A stretch of DNA of 64,000 nucleotides, from positions 1 to 64,000 of the IMG/VR virus record IMGVR_UViG_3300019760_000001; one strand, given 5' to 3'. Source of the stretch: a virus. Under the pieces are notes generated by a model. The model was not told the DNA's origin. It saw nothing but the letters and a program-made list of their open reading frames with translations, and searched no databases. This document shows positions 24,876 through 35,322 of this stretch, piece by piece (within the stretch, counting starts at the first letter, position 1; each line of letters opens with the position of its first letter). A program made the translations under genes and the position numbers.

Positions 24876-26005
24876 CTAAAAAGGTAGGCTCCGCACTTGA
24901 GAAGGTTGGTGATTTAGTAGTAGCTGAGATAAAGATGTCTCTCCAGTTGAATGTTATAGCCCCTGCTAAGTTTATTGGTAGTGTTGTTAGCGGAGATAGC
25001 TGGTCAGGTGCATTTGAGGAATTCGGTTCGGATGTTGTTACCGCTCATGGTGACTTTCTACAACAGGAGTACTTAAGCTTGTATAAACCTCTTGGATTAG
25101 ATGACAGGAGTTGGTTCGGTAAAATAGTAAAGGATTTTTTCTATGATGATGCGTACAGCACTGCTGCCATTGGGGTAATTGTAGCAGCACTAGCTCTAGC
25201 TTACTTCTCTGCTGGAACGATGTCAGATTGGTCTGCTGGTGCTATTGCAGGTGCCAGTGCATGGCTCGGTGGAGCAGCTTATGTAGCTGCTGCGTCAATG
25301 ATAATCATAACAGAGATAGTTGTTGGTCTTGGTATCTCATTAATAATAGGTGGTGTAATAAATGGAGCACTGTCGCACTTGATGAACCCAAAAACAATTC
25401 AGTTTGCTATGCAACAATTGATACAGGCGCAAGAGCAAGAAGCTAGGCTACGGTATCAGAACCTAATAGATGTAGCGGATGGCACGGTGTTTGAAAAGAT
25501 GGCTGGTGGAGTTATATACAACGAAACCTACTCAGGTGGTGACTTGTATGGATATGACCAAAAGAACTCACTTGCAGTAAGTGTTGGTGGTGAGTTTGGG
25601 TTAAGTGAGGGAAATAAATTAATTAATCACGTAGATGCCGATCAAGCTGGAGGAGGGCTATTCGAAAACAAATTCAACTTGAATATTGTAAACACAGATG
25701 TGAGTGAAAGCAGTGGAGGAATGCCTCCACAGGAAGCAATAAGAATGAGAAACCTACAAAACTATAATAAGCTAACTAAGCAGTATAATACCAAGACAAA
25801 GACATACAATGATAAAGTTGCTCAGTACAAAAGTATAGCAAATGCTTACAACGATTTGCCCTCCGCTATGAAAACTAAAGAGAGCTATGAAAGTACAATG
25901 AAGCAGCTAAGTGTAATTGAAGCTGGCTTAGGTGGAATGGAAAAAGAGCTAACAGATATACGGAAATCAATGGAAAATGTGTGGAAGAAGCCATGGGAAA
26001 AATAG
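24863..26005 (+). CDS. Putative DNA-ejection (internal virion) protein with membrane segments
   Basis: A 380-residue protein. ATG 24863 lies within the end of the previous gene, with AAGGG upstream. Residues about 95-180 contain several hydrophobic helices (AAIGVIVAALALAYFSAG, ASMIIITEIVVGLGISLIIGG), rare in virion proteins except those that make a channel in the cell envelope. The C-terminal part (about 300-380) is a long charged coil. It would fit an ejection protein acting before the polymerase. Function is inferred from position and topology. Confidence 0.6.
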   Translation: MGGVAKKVGSALEKVGDLVVAEIKMSLQLNVIAPAKFIGSVVSGDSWSGAFEEFGSDVVTAHGDFLQQEYLSLYKPLGLDDRSWFGKIVKDFFYDDAYSTAAIGVIVAALALAYFSAGTMSDWSAGAIAGASAWLGGAAYVAAASMIIITEIVVGLGISLIIGGVINGALSHLMNPKTIQFAMQQLIQAQEQEARLRYQNLIDVADGTVFEKMAGGVIYNETYSGGDLYGYDQKNSLAVSVGGEFGLSEGNKLINHVDADQAGGGLFENKFNLNIVNTDVSESSGGMPPQEAIRMRNLQNYNKLTKQYNTKTKTYNDKVAQYKSIANAYNDLPSAMKTKESYESTMKQLSVIEAGLGGMEKELTDIRKSMENVWKKPWEK

Positions 26006-26019
26006 CCCCAAAGCTGAAA

Positions 26020-26041
26020 TTAAGTGAATTAGTAGTAAGAT
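26020..26041 (+). promoter_or_regulatory. Putative promoter before the ejection-protein genes
   Basis: TTAAGTG (26020-26026), nine bases, then TAAGAT (26036-26041). The -10 is a weaker match, but the spacing agrees with the other sites. Shine-Dalgarno GGAG for the next gene follows. Confidence 0.45.
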
Positions 26042-26071
26042 AAAAACAAAAACCAATACAGGAGAATAGAT

Positions 26072-26419
26072 ATGTCAGGATGGATACAAGCAGCCGGATC
26101 AGTAATAGGTGGTGGGTTACAAGCCTATGGTGGAGTAAAGAGTGCTAAAATGATGGCTGATCAACAGTCAAAGATGAATCAGTTAGCACGAGACCAATTC
26201 AATTACGCAAAAGAGTTAGCCGGTAAAGCAGATATAGCTAAGGAAAACACACAAAACGAGATGGAGATGGGGTTAGCTAACAGCTTGTATGGTAACAAGA
26301 AGCCTGCTGCTCCGATACCTGGACAAACAACAGTACAAACAGGGTTAGCTGGTGCGGCTGGTATACCACAAGCACAAAACACGCAACAAAATCCGTTTGC
26401 AATACCACAAGTAGGATAA
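26072..26419 (+). CDS. Small ejection protein candidate (N4 gp51 position)
   Basis: A 115-residue protein. It starts with a Gly-rich helix (MSGWIQAAGSVIGGGLQAYGG), followed by a charged helix and a Gln/Pro/Ala-rich tail. This is the style of small podovirus internal proteins, such as T7 gp14-type ones. Position before the next gene and the polymerase agrees with N4 gp51. Confidence 0.6.
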   Translation: MSGWIQAAGSVIGGGLQAYGGVKSAKMMADQQSKMNQLARDQFNYAKELAGKADIAKENTQNEMEMGLANSLYGNKKPAAPIPGQTTVQTGLAGAAGIPQAQNTQQNPFAIPQVG

Positions 26420-26423
26420 CAGC

Positions 26424-27779
26424 ATGGCAAAAGGTTGGTATGATAACAGTGCAGAAGCAAATGCTTACTTGAGTGGTGCTAATAGAGCAACAGCGTCAGC
26501 GCAACAGGCAGCAATTGCCGGTGCAGATGCAACTCGTGGTGTATTCAATACACTTGGTAATACAGTGATAAAAGGTGTTGAATTAGCAGAACAAAGAGAA
26601 CAACGGAACAAAGCTGAGGCTAAAGACAAGTTGAACTCGGAGTACCTAAAAACAGTAATTGCTGGCGGGGACGTTAGTGATAAGAAGTTCGCTGGAGTTG
26701 ATGCTGGTGTACTTGCTAAGGGTGTGACGTTGCAGAACTCAATAAACACAAACACAAGAGCTGAAAATAAAGCAGAACAAGATAAGTTACTTGGGGATGC
26801 ATTGGTACAAGCAAATCAGGATAAAACGATTACTGGTACAGAGAAAAGAGTAACGAGACAAGGCAATGAGGCAGAAGTCGAACTTGCTAAAAACCTGCGT
26901 AATCGAGTTATTGATAAAAATACAAAAAGGTTACAACAACAAGAAGAAGGCTCTACAAAATATGCTGAACTGTTCGATAAATACAGTAATCAAAAAGTTG
27001 GTGCTGCTCCTAGGGTTCCTGGTACACAGTACACTAAAAATACCGATGGTAGCTATATAGAAGCAGATTCAGTATTTGGTAGATGGTTAGGTAAAAAACA
27101 ACCAAGTGAACAAATGTATACTCCAGAACAGGCACATACACTTGCACTGAGAGAATCAGGGCTAGGTGGAGTTCGTGGTACATTAGAAGTGCCAACAGTA
27201 CCAAAACTAGTTGAGACAGTTACTAAGCAAGTACCAGTTACACGTAATATGACACAAACAGAGTGGTTAAAGAAGTCAGTAGACTCTATAATGAATAGAA
27301 CAGACTTGACTGGTAGCACTAAATTAGCAGCAAAGAAAGCTCTTGAAAAAGAAGTTAAAGGGCCTACATTCGATCAGCTGTTCAAGGTTAAAAAGATGCA
27401 AAAAGAAACACAAGATGACCACAGAGTCGGTACAAATTTAGCTAAAACATTGAACATTCAGATACCAAAGGGGTTAACAGGTACTGCTCTACTGGATTAC
27501 GTAAAAGGCACTAAACAATATGCCAACCGAGGGGATGCGTTCAAGACACCAAAGAAATATGGGGCTGGGCCAAAAACGCTACAAGCGTACGATAGTGGGT
27601 TAGGCACAATTGACGAAAAAGACCAAGCTAAAATAGCAAAAGCAGCAAAAGATGTTAAGATGAGCGACGCTGATTTGGCAAGTATAATCACAACATTCAA
27701 TACTCAAGATTGGACCCCTCGGTTCAGTGGAGAGGTTACTAAAGATGTAGTAAAATACATAAAAGATAACGCTAAATAA
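26424..27779 (+). CDS. Internal virion/ejection protein (N4 gp52 position)
   Basis: A 451-residue, mainly helical, highly polar protein (for example ELAEQREQRNKAEAKDKLNSEY). It has no membrane segment or catalytic signature. It lies four bases after the small ejection gene and just before the virion polymerase gene, so it is probably packaged and injected with it. Confidence in the function is moderate and comes from context. Confidence 0.6.
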   Translation: MAKGWYDNSAEANAYLSGANRATASAQQAAIAGADATRGVFNTLGNTVIKGVELAEQREQRNKAEAKDKLNSEYLKTVIAGGDVSDKKFAGVDAGVLAKGVTLQNSINTNTRAENKAEQDKLLGDALVQANQDKTITGTEKRVTRQGNEAEVELAKNLRNRVIDKNTKRLQQQEEGSTKYAELFDKYSNQKVGAAPRVPGTQYTKNTDGSYIEADSVFGRWLGKKQPSEQMYTPEQAHTLALRESGLGGVRGTLEVPTVPKLVETVTKQVPVTRNMTQTEWLKKSVDSIMNRTDLTGSTKLAAKKALEKEVKGPTFDQLFKVKKMQKETQDDHRVGTNLAKTLNIQIPKGLTGTALLDYVKGTKQYANRGDAFKTPKKYGAGPKTLQAYDSGLGTIDEKDQAKIAKAAKDVKMSDADLASIITTFNTQDWTPRFSGEVTKDVVKYIKDNAK

Positions 27780-27792
27780 AACCATAAGACAA

Positions 27793-27814
27793 ATTGTGCT
27801 ACACTCAGTAAAAT
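27793..27814 (+). promoter_or_regulatory. Possible promoter of the virion polymerase gene
   Basis: TAAAAT at 27809-27814 is preceded by TACACTCAG, similar to the spacer before other -10 boxes here (ACTACAG, GTACAG), but the upstream element (ATTGTGC) is a poor match. It is 22 bases from the polymerase start. Confidence 0.35.
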
Positions 27815-27835
27815 AAAAACTGAAGGTGACACAAT

Positions 27836-30800
27836 ATGCCAACTCAAAAAGAATTACTAGATAGTGCGTTCGCAGAACCAACTACACAAACAAATAAATA
27901 CAACACAGATACATACATATACGATGCTGATACCGTATACCAAGACGGACAAGGATATAGAATAGCTGGAATTGATGCACCAGAAATGCCAAAAGCTGCA
28001 CTAAAAGCTGATAGACTGAGCAAAGCAAGAGAAAGTAAACTTGGTAGACACGTAAGTAAAGCAACAGCTGGAGAAGCCGCTAAATTAGAGGCTGAGTTCA
28101 GTACACTGGATTTCAGTGGAATTGATGGGGGCTTCCAAGAAACACACTTCGACGATACAAAACAACAACCAGTATATCAGAATACACCAGAAGCATCGAC
28201 AGTTGGGGTGCATGGTAGAGACGTGATAGAGAATAAGGCATACCAGAATAAAATGGTATCCGATGGGTATGCAATACCTGCATTCGATAATCAAACACCA
28301 GAAGCACAAGAACTGATGCTACAAGCAAAAGAGCAAGGCAAAGGACTATGGGCTGACCCAGAGTACGCTGCAGAAATGGAATCAGTTGCTAGTAAACGTG
28401 GCACAGAAACAGTAAGACCAGTAGAAGATTACAACACGCTAAGAGGAGTTGGTAGTGCTTCGTTCAATGTAGGGGTAAAAGTAGGCTCACTTGTTGGTGA
28501 GGGGATTGAGTCACTTGGACAACTGATTGGGGTTGAGGATGTAGAGAAAAGTGGTACAGCAATACAACAAGCTGCTACAGAGTTCCTACAAAGTGGGTTT
28601 GCTGATAAGATAACTGGGTACAATGCAGTAAACGTGCAAGAACTGAGTAAAGAGATAGAAGACACAATAGAAACAGATGGATATATGTCGGCACTTGGTA
28701 AAGCTGTAACGGATGTAAGATCACTTGAAGTGCTTGCAGGGAGCTTACCTGAAATGGTTGCACTAGCTGCAAGTGTTGGTACAATGGCCGTAGCTAACGT
28801 AAATAATAACATTAACATAGCAGAATCGAAATTAAAGAGAAAATTAACAACAAATGAGAAAGTACTAAGTGCTGGGTCAAGTATTGTTGGTACATACTTG
28901 GATAGATTCGGTGATAAACTAGCATTAAGCGGAATGAATCCAGTTAAGAAAGCACTAAAGACAGTAGTAGACAACATGAGCCAAACAGGTAAACGAACCC
29001 TTGCTAAACAATACGGTAGAGGGATACTACAGATTGGGTCAGCTCCGTTAAGACTTGCTGCTGCTGGTGGAGTAGAAGGACTAACTGAGGCAGGACAAAC
29101 ATTCCTTGAAACAGCCGCACAAACACCAAGAGTATTCGACAAAGGGTTCACAGAAGACGAGATAAAAGAAGCTGAAGTAGCAGGAGTACTAGGTGCTGCA
29201 ATGGGTACACAAATAGCATCACCAAAAGTAGGGTATGACGTGGCAAAAACAGTTGGTACAGTAGCTAATGAGAAGTTGGTAAATATCACAGACAGTCAAC
29301 CAGACCCAACAAATGTTGATGTGTCAAAGACAAGAGATGGTAGACAAAATAGATGGGAGTCAGTTGGTAGTGAAGGGTACGAAGTTGCTCCAGAAGCAGT
29401 AAAAGCACACGCACATGATATTGCTGCATATGCTACAGAGATATGGACAAGTCCGGAAATACAGAAGAAGTCAGGATATGCTGGTAGACCACTTGATGCA
29501 ATGAAAGACGCTACTGAAAAGATAGCAGACGTGTATGGTGTAGACAAAACAGATAAAGTAGCAATGGATGTACTGCATGCTGGATTGGTAAGAGATGCTG
29601 TAAGACACATGACATCGAAAGGTGAAGACGAAGTAAGAGTTGCAACAGACGCTGAAGTTGACTCAATGCTGAGTGAAATGATAAAAAACCAAGAAGTTGG
29701 GATGGTTACTCAGTCAGAAATAGAGCAAATATACAGCAACAGAGTAGCAGAAGAAATAGATACACTAACTGAATCAATGACAGATGAACAGAAAGCTGAG
29801 ATCAACGAAAATACTCCATTAAACGCTGAAGGACTAGCGAAGGTTAAAGCAGTACTACAAGACATGAGAAAGCTTGGTAGTGAGCCGGTAACACAGTATG
29901 CTAACAAGGTTGAAGATGGATTAGAACTGTATGAGAAACAACTTGGTAGTGAAGCAAATGAGGATGGTAAATCACCAAAAAAGACAGCACAACAAGTAGC
30001 AGATGAGATTGAGTTTATGGGATTCGTGAAAAGAAACTCGGTTGGTAAGAGTTTACGTCAGCACGAAGCAGATGTAGTCGGGACAATAGTTAGCCCACTA
30101 ACAAAAGACGAAGATGCAGCAAGTGGAGTAGTGAATGAACTAACAACATTCATGCACTCAAGAGTTGGTAAGCTGGAAGGTGTGACAACACAATCGAAGA
30201 AAGTTGAAGGTCAAAAGCAACGAGTAAAAGTAAAGAGATTGCGTACACCACAAGAGATTAGCAACTACATAATGAGCCAAGAAGCAGAGAATAGCAGAAT
30301 GGCAGAAATAGCAGAAGCTGCGATAGAATCTGGTAACTTGACACCGGCTCAACTAGAGAAGATTACAGAGGCACAAACAGCACTGAATGGTGAAATGGAT
30401 GCGATTGCTAGTATCAAGGAGAAGTTGGAGCTAAAACAGTACAAATCGATGTACACAGAGCTATTAAGTAAAGAATCAGCTGATACAGCACAACAGGACA
30501 CAATAGTAGCCGAATTAGCTAAGTACGAGGACACAAACATACCACAAGCAGATGAGAGTGCACCAGACCTATTCGTAGATGAGGTAATAGAGCAAAATGA
30601 GGGTGACTTGGACAGAGCAATGGCACAAGTTGATGCCGATAGCACAATACCACAAGAAACAAAGGTAGAAGTAGCAGAGAAGATCCGAGCAAAGCAAGAC
30701 GGAGAAGTTACTAAGCCAAAAGAAACAACAGCAGAGACAGTGGCCGAAGCAACAGAAAAGACTGAGAAGTCAATAGATGAAGCAGTAAAGAAAGTTGGTG

Positions 30801-33800
30801 AGCAAATAGTGCAAGTGAAGGCTGGTAAGAGGCTAGACGCAGAGTTGGTAAATGAGATAATCGAGAAGGTACAAAACGACATAGATGAGTACACAGTAGA
30901 ACTTGGTAAACTAGAGAGTGACAAAGCAGCAATACAAAGTAGAATGGACCAACACAAGAGCAGGTTAACAATGGTTAGCAAGATGCTGAAAGCTGCTAAG
31001 AACAAAAAAGACTTAGCACCACAAACACTGGTACAAAGAGTATGGAAGTTGTTCAAGACAGCAAGAGAAGTTATTGGTTCATTGAAGAAGATAATAGTAG
31101 AGCAAAAAGAGAACATCAGACTGGCTAAAGAAGAGATCAAAGAGGTTGACAAAAAGATAAAATCAGTAAAAGCCGACATTCAGATCAAGAAAAAAGCACA
31201 GGAGATGGTAAAGGTTGAGGCACTAGGTATTCCGGTAGTTGAGGGAATAACTAAGTCGAAGTCAGGCGGAGTAAGTACTACACATACAGTATTGAACATG
31301 AAAGATAAAGAAGCTGGATTGATGAAAATCATGCCAAGAATCATCCAAAACGCTGGTAAAAAAGGCGTAGAGAGAGTAAAAACAGCATTGAAAACACTGA
31401 ATACGTTCAGCACAGACAGAGCTAACATACCAGTACTAGAGCAAACAAACTTAGCAAAATTAGAGCTAAACGACAAGAACATACTGATACAAAGTGGAAT
31501 GAACGACATACTGTCAGACCCAGAAAATGCTGAGTTGGTAAAGGGTGCAATGGACACAACATCACTGATAATGTTCAGTAAAGCAAAAGCAATGATGACA
31601 TACAACAGAGACCAGATGCACGACTTGATAGATGGTTCGTTCGGTAACTTGTTCCCAGCAACAGGAATAGTTCCAGATAGTTCGAAGAAGATGTTAGAAA
31701 GCAAGATAAAACGAGGAGAGTTAGTACCAGCAGCAAGCCTGTATGAATCAGCAGGTAAGACACTACTGACTGAGATGGGAATAAAGCTAGACGATTCACT
31801 AATAATTGAGGATAAGAACGCGATTGAGCACTCACTAGGAGCAATGGTATTAAGTAACATGCTAAGAACACACTCGTCACATAAGAACGGTGTATACAGA
31901 CAAAATGCGTTCGTGCAACACGGGATGATAGACTTCGAGAAGCCAAGTGAAGACAAGAGACCTGGTGGAGTAATCAGCGTACTGATGATGGAAGATGTGC
32001 CGGCAGAATACGCTAGAGTTGGGTCAACACTAGAGTTCGCACAAAGCAGTACAACACCAACAATAGACACAGAACCAATACACACAAAGAAAGGTAAGAA
32101 AGCAAGAAAGACAAGCACAGAGATGAGTGATCCAGCAGTTGAGTACCAAGAGAGATTGGGTACTACACCGTGGACGTTCAGTGAACAGGCACACAAAGTA
32201 CTGGGACAATATGCTAAAGCTGATGATACAATTGACGTAGATAAGCTTAAAATGGACATACTGGGGGACTTGGACACAATACTGGCAAGTACAGCAACAA
32301 TGAACGCTGAGTCGGTGCACGCTAAGTACACAGCAGATGAGTTGCAGATAGAGAGAATGATTGAAGTGTATGAGATGGTAGGAGCTGGTGAGTTCTACAT
32401 CCCGTACGACTACACAAAAAGTGGTAGAACAATGATGGACTCAATGATGATGAACCCACAAAACAGTAAGATCAGTAGATTCCTGGTAGGTGCAGGAGAC
32501 ATGACAACAACAATAGAAACTGGTAAAGTAGACAAGGAGACAATGGCGTTCGTAAGAGCTGGTGCAGCACAAGCACTGGACATGGACATCGATAAGTTGG
32601 AAGATGCTACATCAATAGCTAAGATGAGTGAGAAATACTTCACTATCGACGATAATGCAAAAGTAACATACAGCAGTAAAGAGTTCGAAGAAATGGTAAA
32701 AGAAGGTACGCTAGAAGCAGTTAACAAATGGGGTGGAGTACATAGCATAGATGAGAAGTTACACACACTACAGTTGGTACAAATGCTGAATGACTTGGAA
32801 AAGCACGGTATAGCAACAACTAACTTGGCACTAGAGATAGATGGGATTACTAACGGAATGAGTGCGACACTAATGCAAATTGGGTACACAGAAGCAACAA
32901 AACTGCACTTATCGAAAACTGGGATGTACGTTGATGATTACTACGACCGGTACGACAATCATGGACAATACAAAGAGCAAGGCGGTAAAGATATATACCA
33001 AACACCAGAAACAATGGTAGTTGAGGGAATACTGAAGCAAGAAGGTGGAGCAGAGATACTAGCAGCAATGGAAGAAGTACTAGGAGGTAAGTGGAGAAAC
33101 TTCATGAAGGGACCAGTAATGGTATTCATATACGGTGCTGGAATGGCAAACATCCGTCAGGCTGCTGCAAGATCACTGATAGTTGGTAATAGCTACATCC
33201 CTGGAGGAATGAGTAAAGGTGCAACAGATGCACTGCAAAAACTAACAGGTAAGACAGCTGCTGAGTTGGAGATTAAGTACGAGAACAAGATATACAACCC
33301 AGAAAATGGTAAAGTACAAAGTGAAGTACAATTGGCAAAAGAGATAGCAAAGTACGATGAAACGATTGCTAGTGCAAACAAGATGCTGAAGTACAACAAA
33401 GACACTAAGAAACTAGCAAAAGCGGCAGATGATAAGGCTGAAGCTGAAGCAAGTAAAAAACCAATAGCGAAGTTACAAAAACAACTAGCAGACAGAGTTG
33501 CTAAAGGTGACACAACAGTACGGTATATGGAAGATGAGACAGTAAATACACTAACCAACGCAATAGATGAACAAGTTGGTGAACAACTAGCAAATGCGTT
33601 CACAACAGAGTTCGGTGAAGTAGTGAAGTTCAGAGAGTCGGTAAAGCTGATTGAGCAACTGAACTACATGGTGTTCCGAACAGAGCTGAATAAGAAACTA
33701 GCTAAATTGGGTGCTACGAGAATATCGCAGTTAACACAAAAGCAACTAGACAAAGTGTACGCTGAGATGCAGAAAGAAGGGACATACTACAGCTCGAACA

Positions 33801-34672
33801 ATGCTAGTGGTGGACAACAAGAATTAGTAAAACTGGAGAAAACAGATGCAAACACAAGTAAGCTGTCAGTACAGGTGAGAAATGCTGGGTTCCAGAGTGG
33901 TAGTGGAAGTACAGCAGTAACACTAAGCAACCAGGTAAAAGATGTAGTAACAAACGTTGGAGCCGTTGGAGTTGTGCAAATCCATGACGTGGATGGTACA
34001 GTAATGATTGAAGGTAATACAGAAGATGTGCTGAACGTGTACGATGCATTGATGCTAGGAGTAAATGGTGAAAAAGGAATACTACAAGCACAAGCAATGA
34101 ACAAAGCGTTCCTGGACATCAACATGAGACACAGCATACTTGGTAATGCAGTACAGAAGTTACTGAAGCTAAAGAAAGACGGTAAACTGAACATCAAACA
34201 AGCACTAGAGTTGATTGACTTCGACGAGACAGAGAGTGCAATGAAGAGAGTATATCCAGACATGAAAAGTGTGAACCAAGTGGCTGAGGCACTGAATAGT
34301 GGTGATCCGTTAACAGAGATTGATAAAATACATGATAACAGAGTAGCAATGAGAGGTAAGAAAGTAAAATCGAACCAATACTACGCTACAGACATTGCAC
34401 CAGCATACGAAGCAAAGGGTGACGAGACAGTAAATGCTGTGTTCGACGAAAATACAAAAGATGAGCAAATAACTGAGCTTGGCGACGTACTTGGACAATT
34501 CGCACAAAACTTGCGAAGTAAAGCTAAGAAACAAAGTAACTCAAATAGAAGAAATGGTATACTACAATCAATAAATGAAACACTTGGTAATATCGAAGAT
34601 AAGAAACTAAGAAAAGTACTGCAAACTAAGTTCGACCAAATGCAGACACAAAGACTAGAGGAGAACTGCTAA
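27836..34672 (+). CDS. Virion RNA polymerase (N4 vRNAP-type) with N-terminal thermonuclease domain
   Basis: A 2278-residue protein. Residues about 25-180 form a complete staphylococcal-nuclease domain: DADT (Asp30, Asp32), YRIAGIDAPE (Arg42, Asp47, Glu50), HGRD (Arg128) and GKGLWAD, which cover the family's catalytic residues. Residues 200-1200 are largely helical. The polymerase core is near 1250-2200: TKSGR (1527-1531), EIDG with Asp1669 (motif A), Arg1754-x3-Lys1758-x7-Tyr1766-Gly1767 (motif B), and His2050-Asp2051 (motif C). These are the motifs of N4 vRNAP. In N4 the enzyme is packaged, injected, and transcribes early genes from hairpin promoters. The protein ends about 200 residues after motif C, shorter at the C-terminus than N4's (about 3,500 residues). 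The stop overlaps the next ATG. Confidence 0.9.
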   Translation: MPTQKELLDSAFAEPTTQTNKYNTDTYIYDADTVYQDGQGYRIAGIDAPEMPKAALKADRLSKARESKLGRHVSKATAGEAAKLEAEFSTLDFSGIDGGFQETHFDDTKQQPVYQNTPEASTVGVHGRDVIENKAYQNKMVSDGYAIPAFDNQTPEAQELMLQAKEQGKGLWADPEYAAEMESVASKRGTETVRPVEDYNTLRGVGSASFNVGVKVGSLVGEGIESLGQLIGVEDVEKSGTAIQQAATEFLQSGFADKITGYNAVNVQELSKEIEDTIETDGYMSALGKAVTDVRSLEVLAGSLPEMVALAASVGTMAVANVNNNINIAESKLKRKLTTNEKVLSAGSSIVGTYLDRFGDKLALSGMNPVKKALKTVVDNMSQTGKRTLAKQYGRGILQIGSAPLRLAAAGGVEGLTEAGQTFLETAAQTPRVFDKGFTEDEIKEAEVAGVLGAAMGTQIASPKVGYDVAKTVGTVANEKLVNITDSQPDPTNVDVSKTRDGRQNRWESVGSEGYEVAPEAVKAHAHDIAAYATEIWTSPEIQKKSGYAGRPLDAMKDATEKIADVYGVDKTDKVAMDVLHAGLVRDAVRHMTSKGEDEVRVATDAEVDSMLSEMIKNQEVGMVTQSEIEQIYSNRVAEEIDTLTESMTDEQKAEINENTPLNAEGLAKVKAVLQDMRKLGSEPVTQYANKVEDGLELYEKQLGSEANEDGKSPKKTAQQVADEIEFMGFVKRNSVGKSLRQHEADVVGTIVSPLTKDEDAASGVVNELTTFMHSRVGKLEGVTTQSKKVEGQKQRVKVKRLRTPQEISNYIMSQEAENSRMAEIAEAAIESGNLTPAQLEKITEAQTALNGEMDAIASIKEKLELKQYKSMYTELLSKESADTAQQDTIVAELAKYEDTNIPQADESAPDLFVDEVIEQNEGDLDRAMAQVDADSTIPQETKVEVAEKIRAKQDGEVTKPKETTAETVAEATEKTEKSIDEAVKKVGEQIVQVKAGKRLDAELVNEIIEKVQNDIDEYTVELGKLESDKAAIQSRMDQHKSRLTMVSKMLKAAKNKKDLAPQTLVQRVWKLFKTAREVIGSLKKIIVEQKENIRLAKEEIKEVDKKIKSVKADIQIKKKAQEMVKVEALGIPVVEGITKSKSGGVSTTHTVLNMKDKEAGLMKIMPRIIQNAGKKGVERVKTALKTLNTFSTDRANIPVLEQTNLAKLELNDKNILIQSGMNDILSDPENAELVKGAMDTTSLIMFSKAKAMMTYNRDQMHDLIDGSFGNLFPATGIVPDSSKKMLESKIKRGELVPAASLYESAGKTLLTEMGIKLDDSLIIEDKNAIEHSLGAMVLSNMLRTHSSHKNGVYRQNAFVQHGMIDFEKPSEDKRPGGVISVLMMEDVPAEYARVGSTLEFAQSSTTPTIDTEPIHTKKGKKARKTSTEMSDPAVEYQERLGTTPWTFSEQAHKVLGQYAKADDTIDVDKLKMDILGDLDTILASTATMNAESVHAKYTADELQIERMIEVYEMVGAGEFYIPYDYTKSGRTMMDSMMMNPQNSKISRFLVGAGDMTTTIETGKVDKETMAFVRAGAAQALDMDIDKLEDATSIAKMSEKYFTIDDNAKVTYSSKEFEEMVKEGTLEAVNKWGGVHSIDEKLHTLQLVQMLNDLEKHGIATTNLALEIDGITNGMSATLMQIGYTEATKLHLSKTGMYVDDYYDRYDNHGQYKEQGGKDIYQTPETMVVEGILKQEGGAEILAAMEEVLGGKWRNFMKGPVMVFIYGAGMANIRQAAARSLIVGNSYIPGGMSKGATDALQKLTGKTAAELEIKYENKIYNPENGKVQSEVQLAKEIAKYDETIASANKMLKYNKDTKKLAKAADDKAEAEASKKPIAKLQKQLADRVAKGDTTVRYMEDETVNTLTNAIDEQVGEQLANAFTTEFGEVVKFRESVKLIEQLNYMVFRTELNKKLAKLGATRISQLTQKQLDKVYAEMQKEGTYYSSNNASGGQQELVKLEKTDANTSKLSVQVRNAGFQSGSGSTAVTLSNQVKDVVTNVGAVGVVQIHDVDGTVMIEGNTEDVLNVYDALMLGVNGEKGILQAQAMNKAFLDINMRHSILGNAVQKLLKLKKDGKLNIKQALELIDFDETESAMKRVYPDMKSVNQVAEALNSGDPLTEIDKIHDNRVAMRGKKVKSNQYYATDIAPAYEAKGDETVNAVFDENTKDEQITELGDVLGQFAQNLRSKAKKQSNSNRRNGILQSINETLGNIEDKKLRKVLQTKFDQMQTQRLEENC

Positions 34673-35322
34673 TGAGCAAATGTATAATAGACGAAATGAT
34701 AGCACTTACAGAGCGATACGCTAAGGTAGGTGCCAATCAGACAGCAGGCAGACAAGTAGAGCTGAATGAAGCACTACAAGGGCTGAAAATAACTAAATTG
34801 AAAGCAGATGGAGAGGTGACAATAGTTGATGGCACTAACGTAATGCACCCAAACAACACACTAAGTAACGAAGTACAGTTCCTACAGAATGTGTGGAACA
34901 GTAGATACCCAAAAACAAACAAGACGGTAGGGTATAAGAGCATGGTTGAGGCGTTCAATTTCCAGAAGTCGAAGAAGGTAAATGGAAAGAAAGTAACAAG
35001 ACCAGTATTAGAGCAGAAGCAGTTAATGGCAGAGTTGGTTACTAAAGTAGTAGCAAATGACCCTAAGTTCAAGGAAGAACTGATGAAGGCAAAAGGTTAC
35101 ATAGTGATTGGTGATGCAGCAGATCCAGATGGTAGTAAGTTGGGTAAAGATACAACAAAGATGCTCGAAGATACACTAATGAGACACAAAATGCTGCTAG
35201 ACGATGGTGAAGTAGAGGTAAAAACGGTTGCAGAAACTAAGCAAAAAGATGGTAACATAACTGATACAGATAAAAAGAATAATCGACACGAAGAACTGAA
35301 GGAATGTATGAATGGGATGTAA
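34672..35322 (+). CDS. Protein coupled to the virion polymerase
   Basis: A 216-residue protein whose ATG overlaps the polymerase stop (TAATG). It lies where the C-terminal domain of a full-length N4 polymerase would continue. I do not recognise a fold. The segment AKGYIVIGDAADPDGSKLG is the most structured-looking part; the last 40 residues are charged. A role in packaging or injection of the polymerase is inferred from the overlaps on both sides. Confidence 0.65.
   Translation: MSKCIIDEMIALTERYAKVGANQTAGRQVELNEALQGLKITKLKADGEVTIVDGTNVMHPNNTLSNEVQFLQNVWNSRYPKTNKTVGYKSMVEAFNFQKSKKVNGKKVTRPVLEQKQLMAELVTKVVANDPKFKEELMKAKGYIVIGDAADPDGSKLGKDTTKMLEDTLMRHKMLLDDGEVEVKTVAETKQKDGNITDTDKKNNRHEELKECMNGM

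Noticed and set aside
31180-32331. 383-codon minus-strand frame opposite the virion polymerase
   Set aside because: The plus-strand polymerase frame is continuous with clear motifs, and the antisense protein is Ser/Leu/Val-rich with no family features.
34672-35322. NADAR-like domain in the 216-residue protein
   Set aside because: The weak similarity of KGYIVIGDAADPDG to NADAR motifs lacks the conserved WG residues, so no assignment is made.
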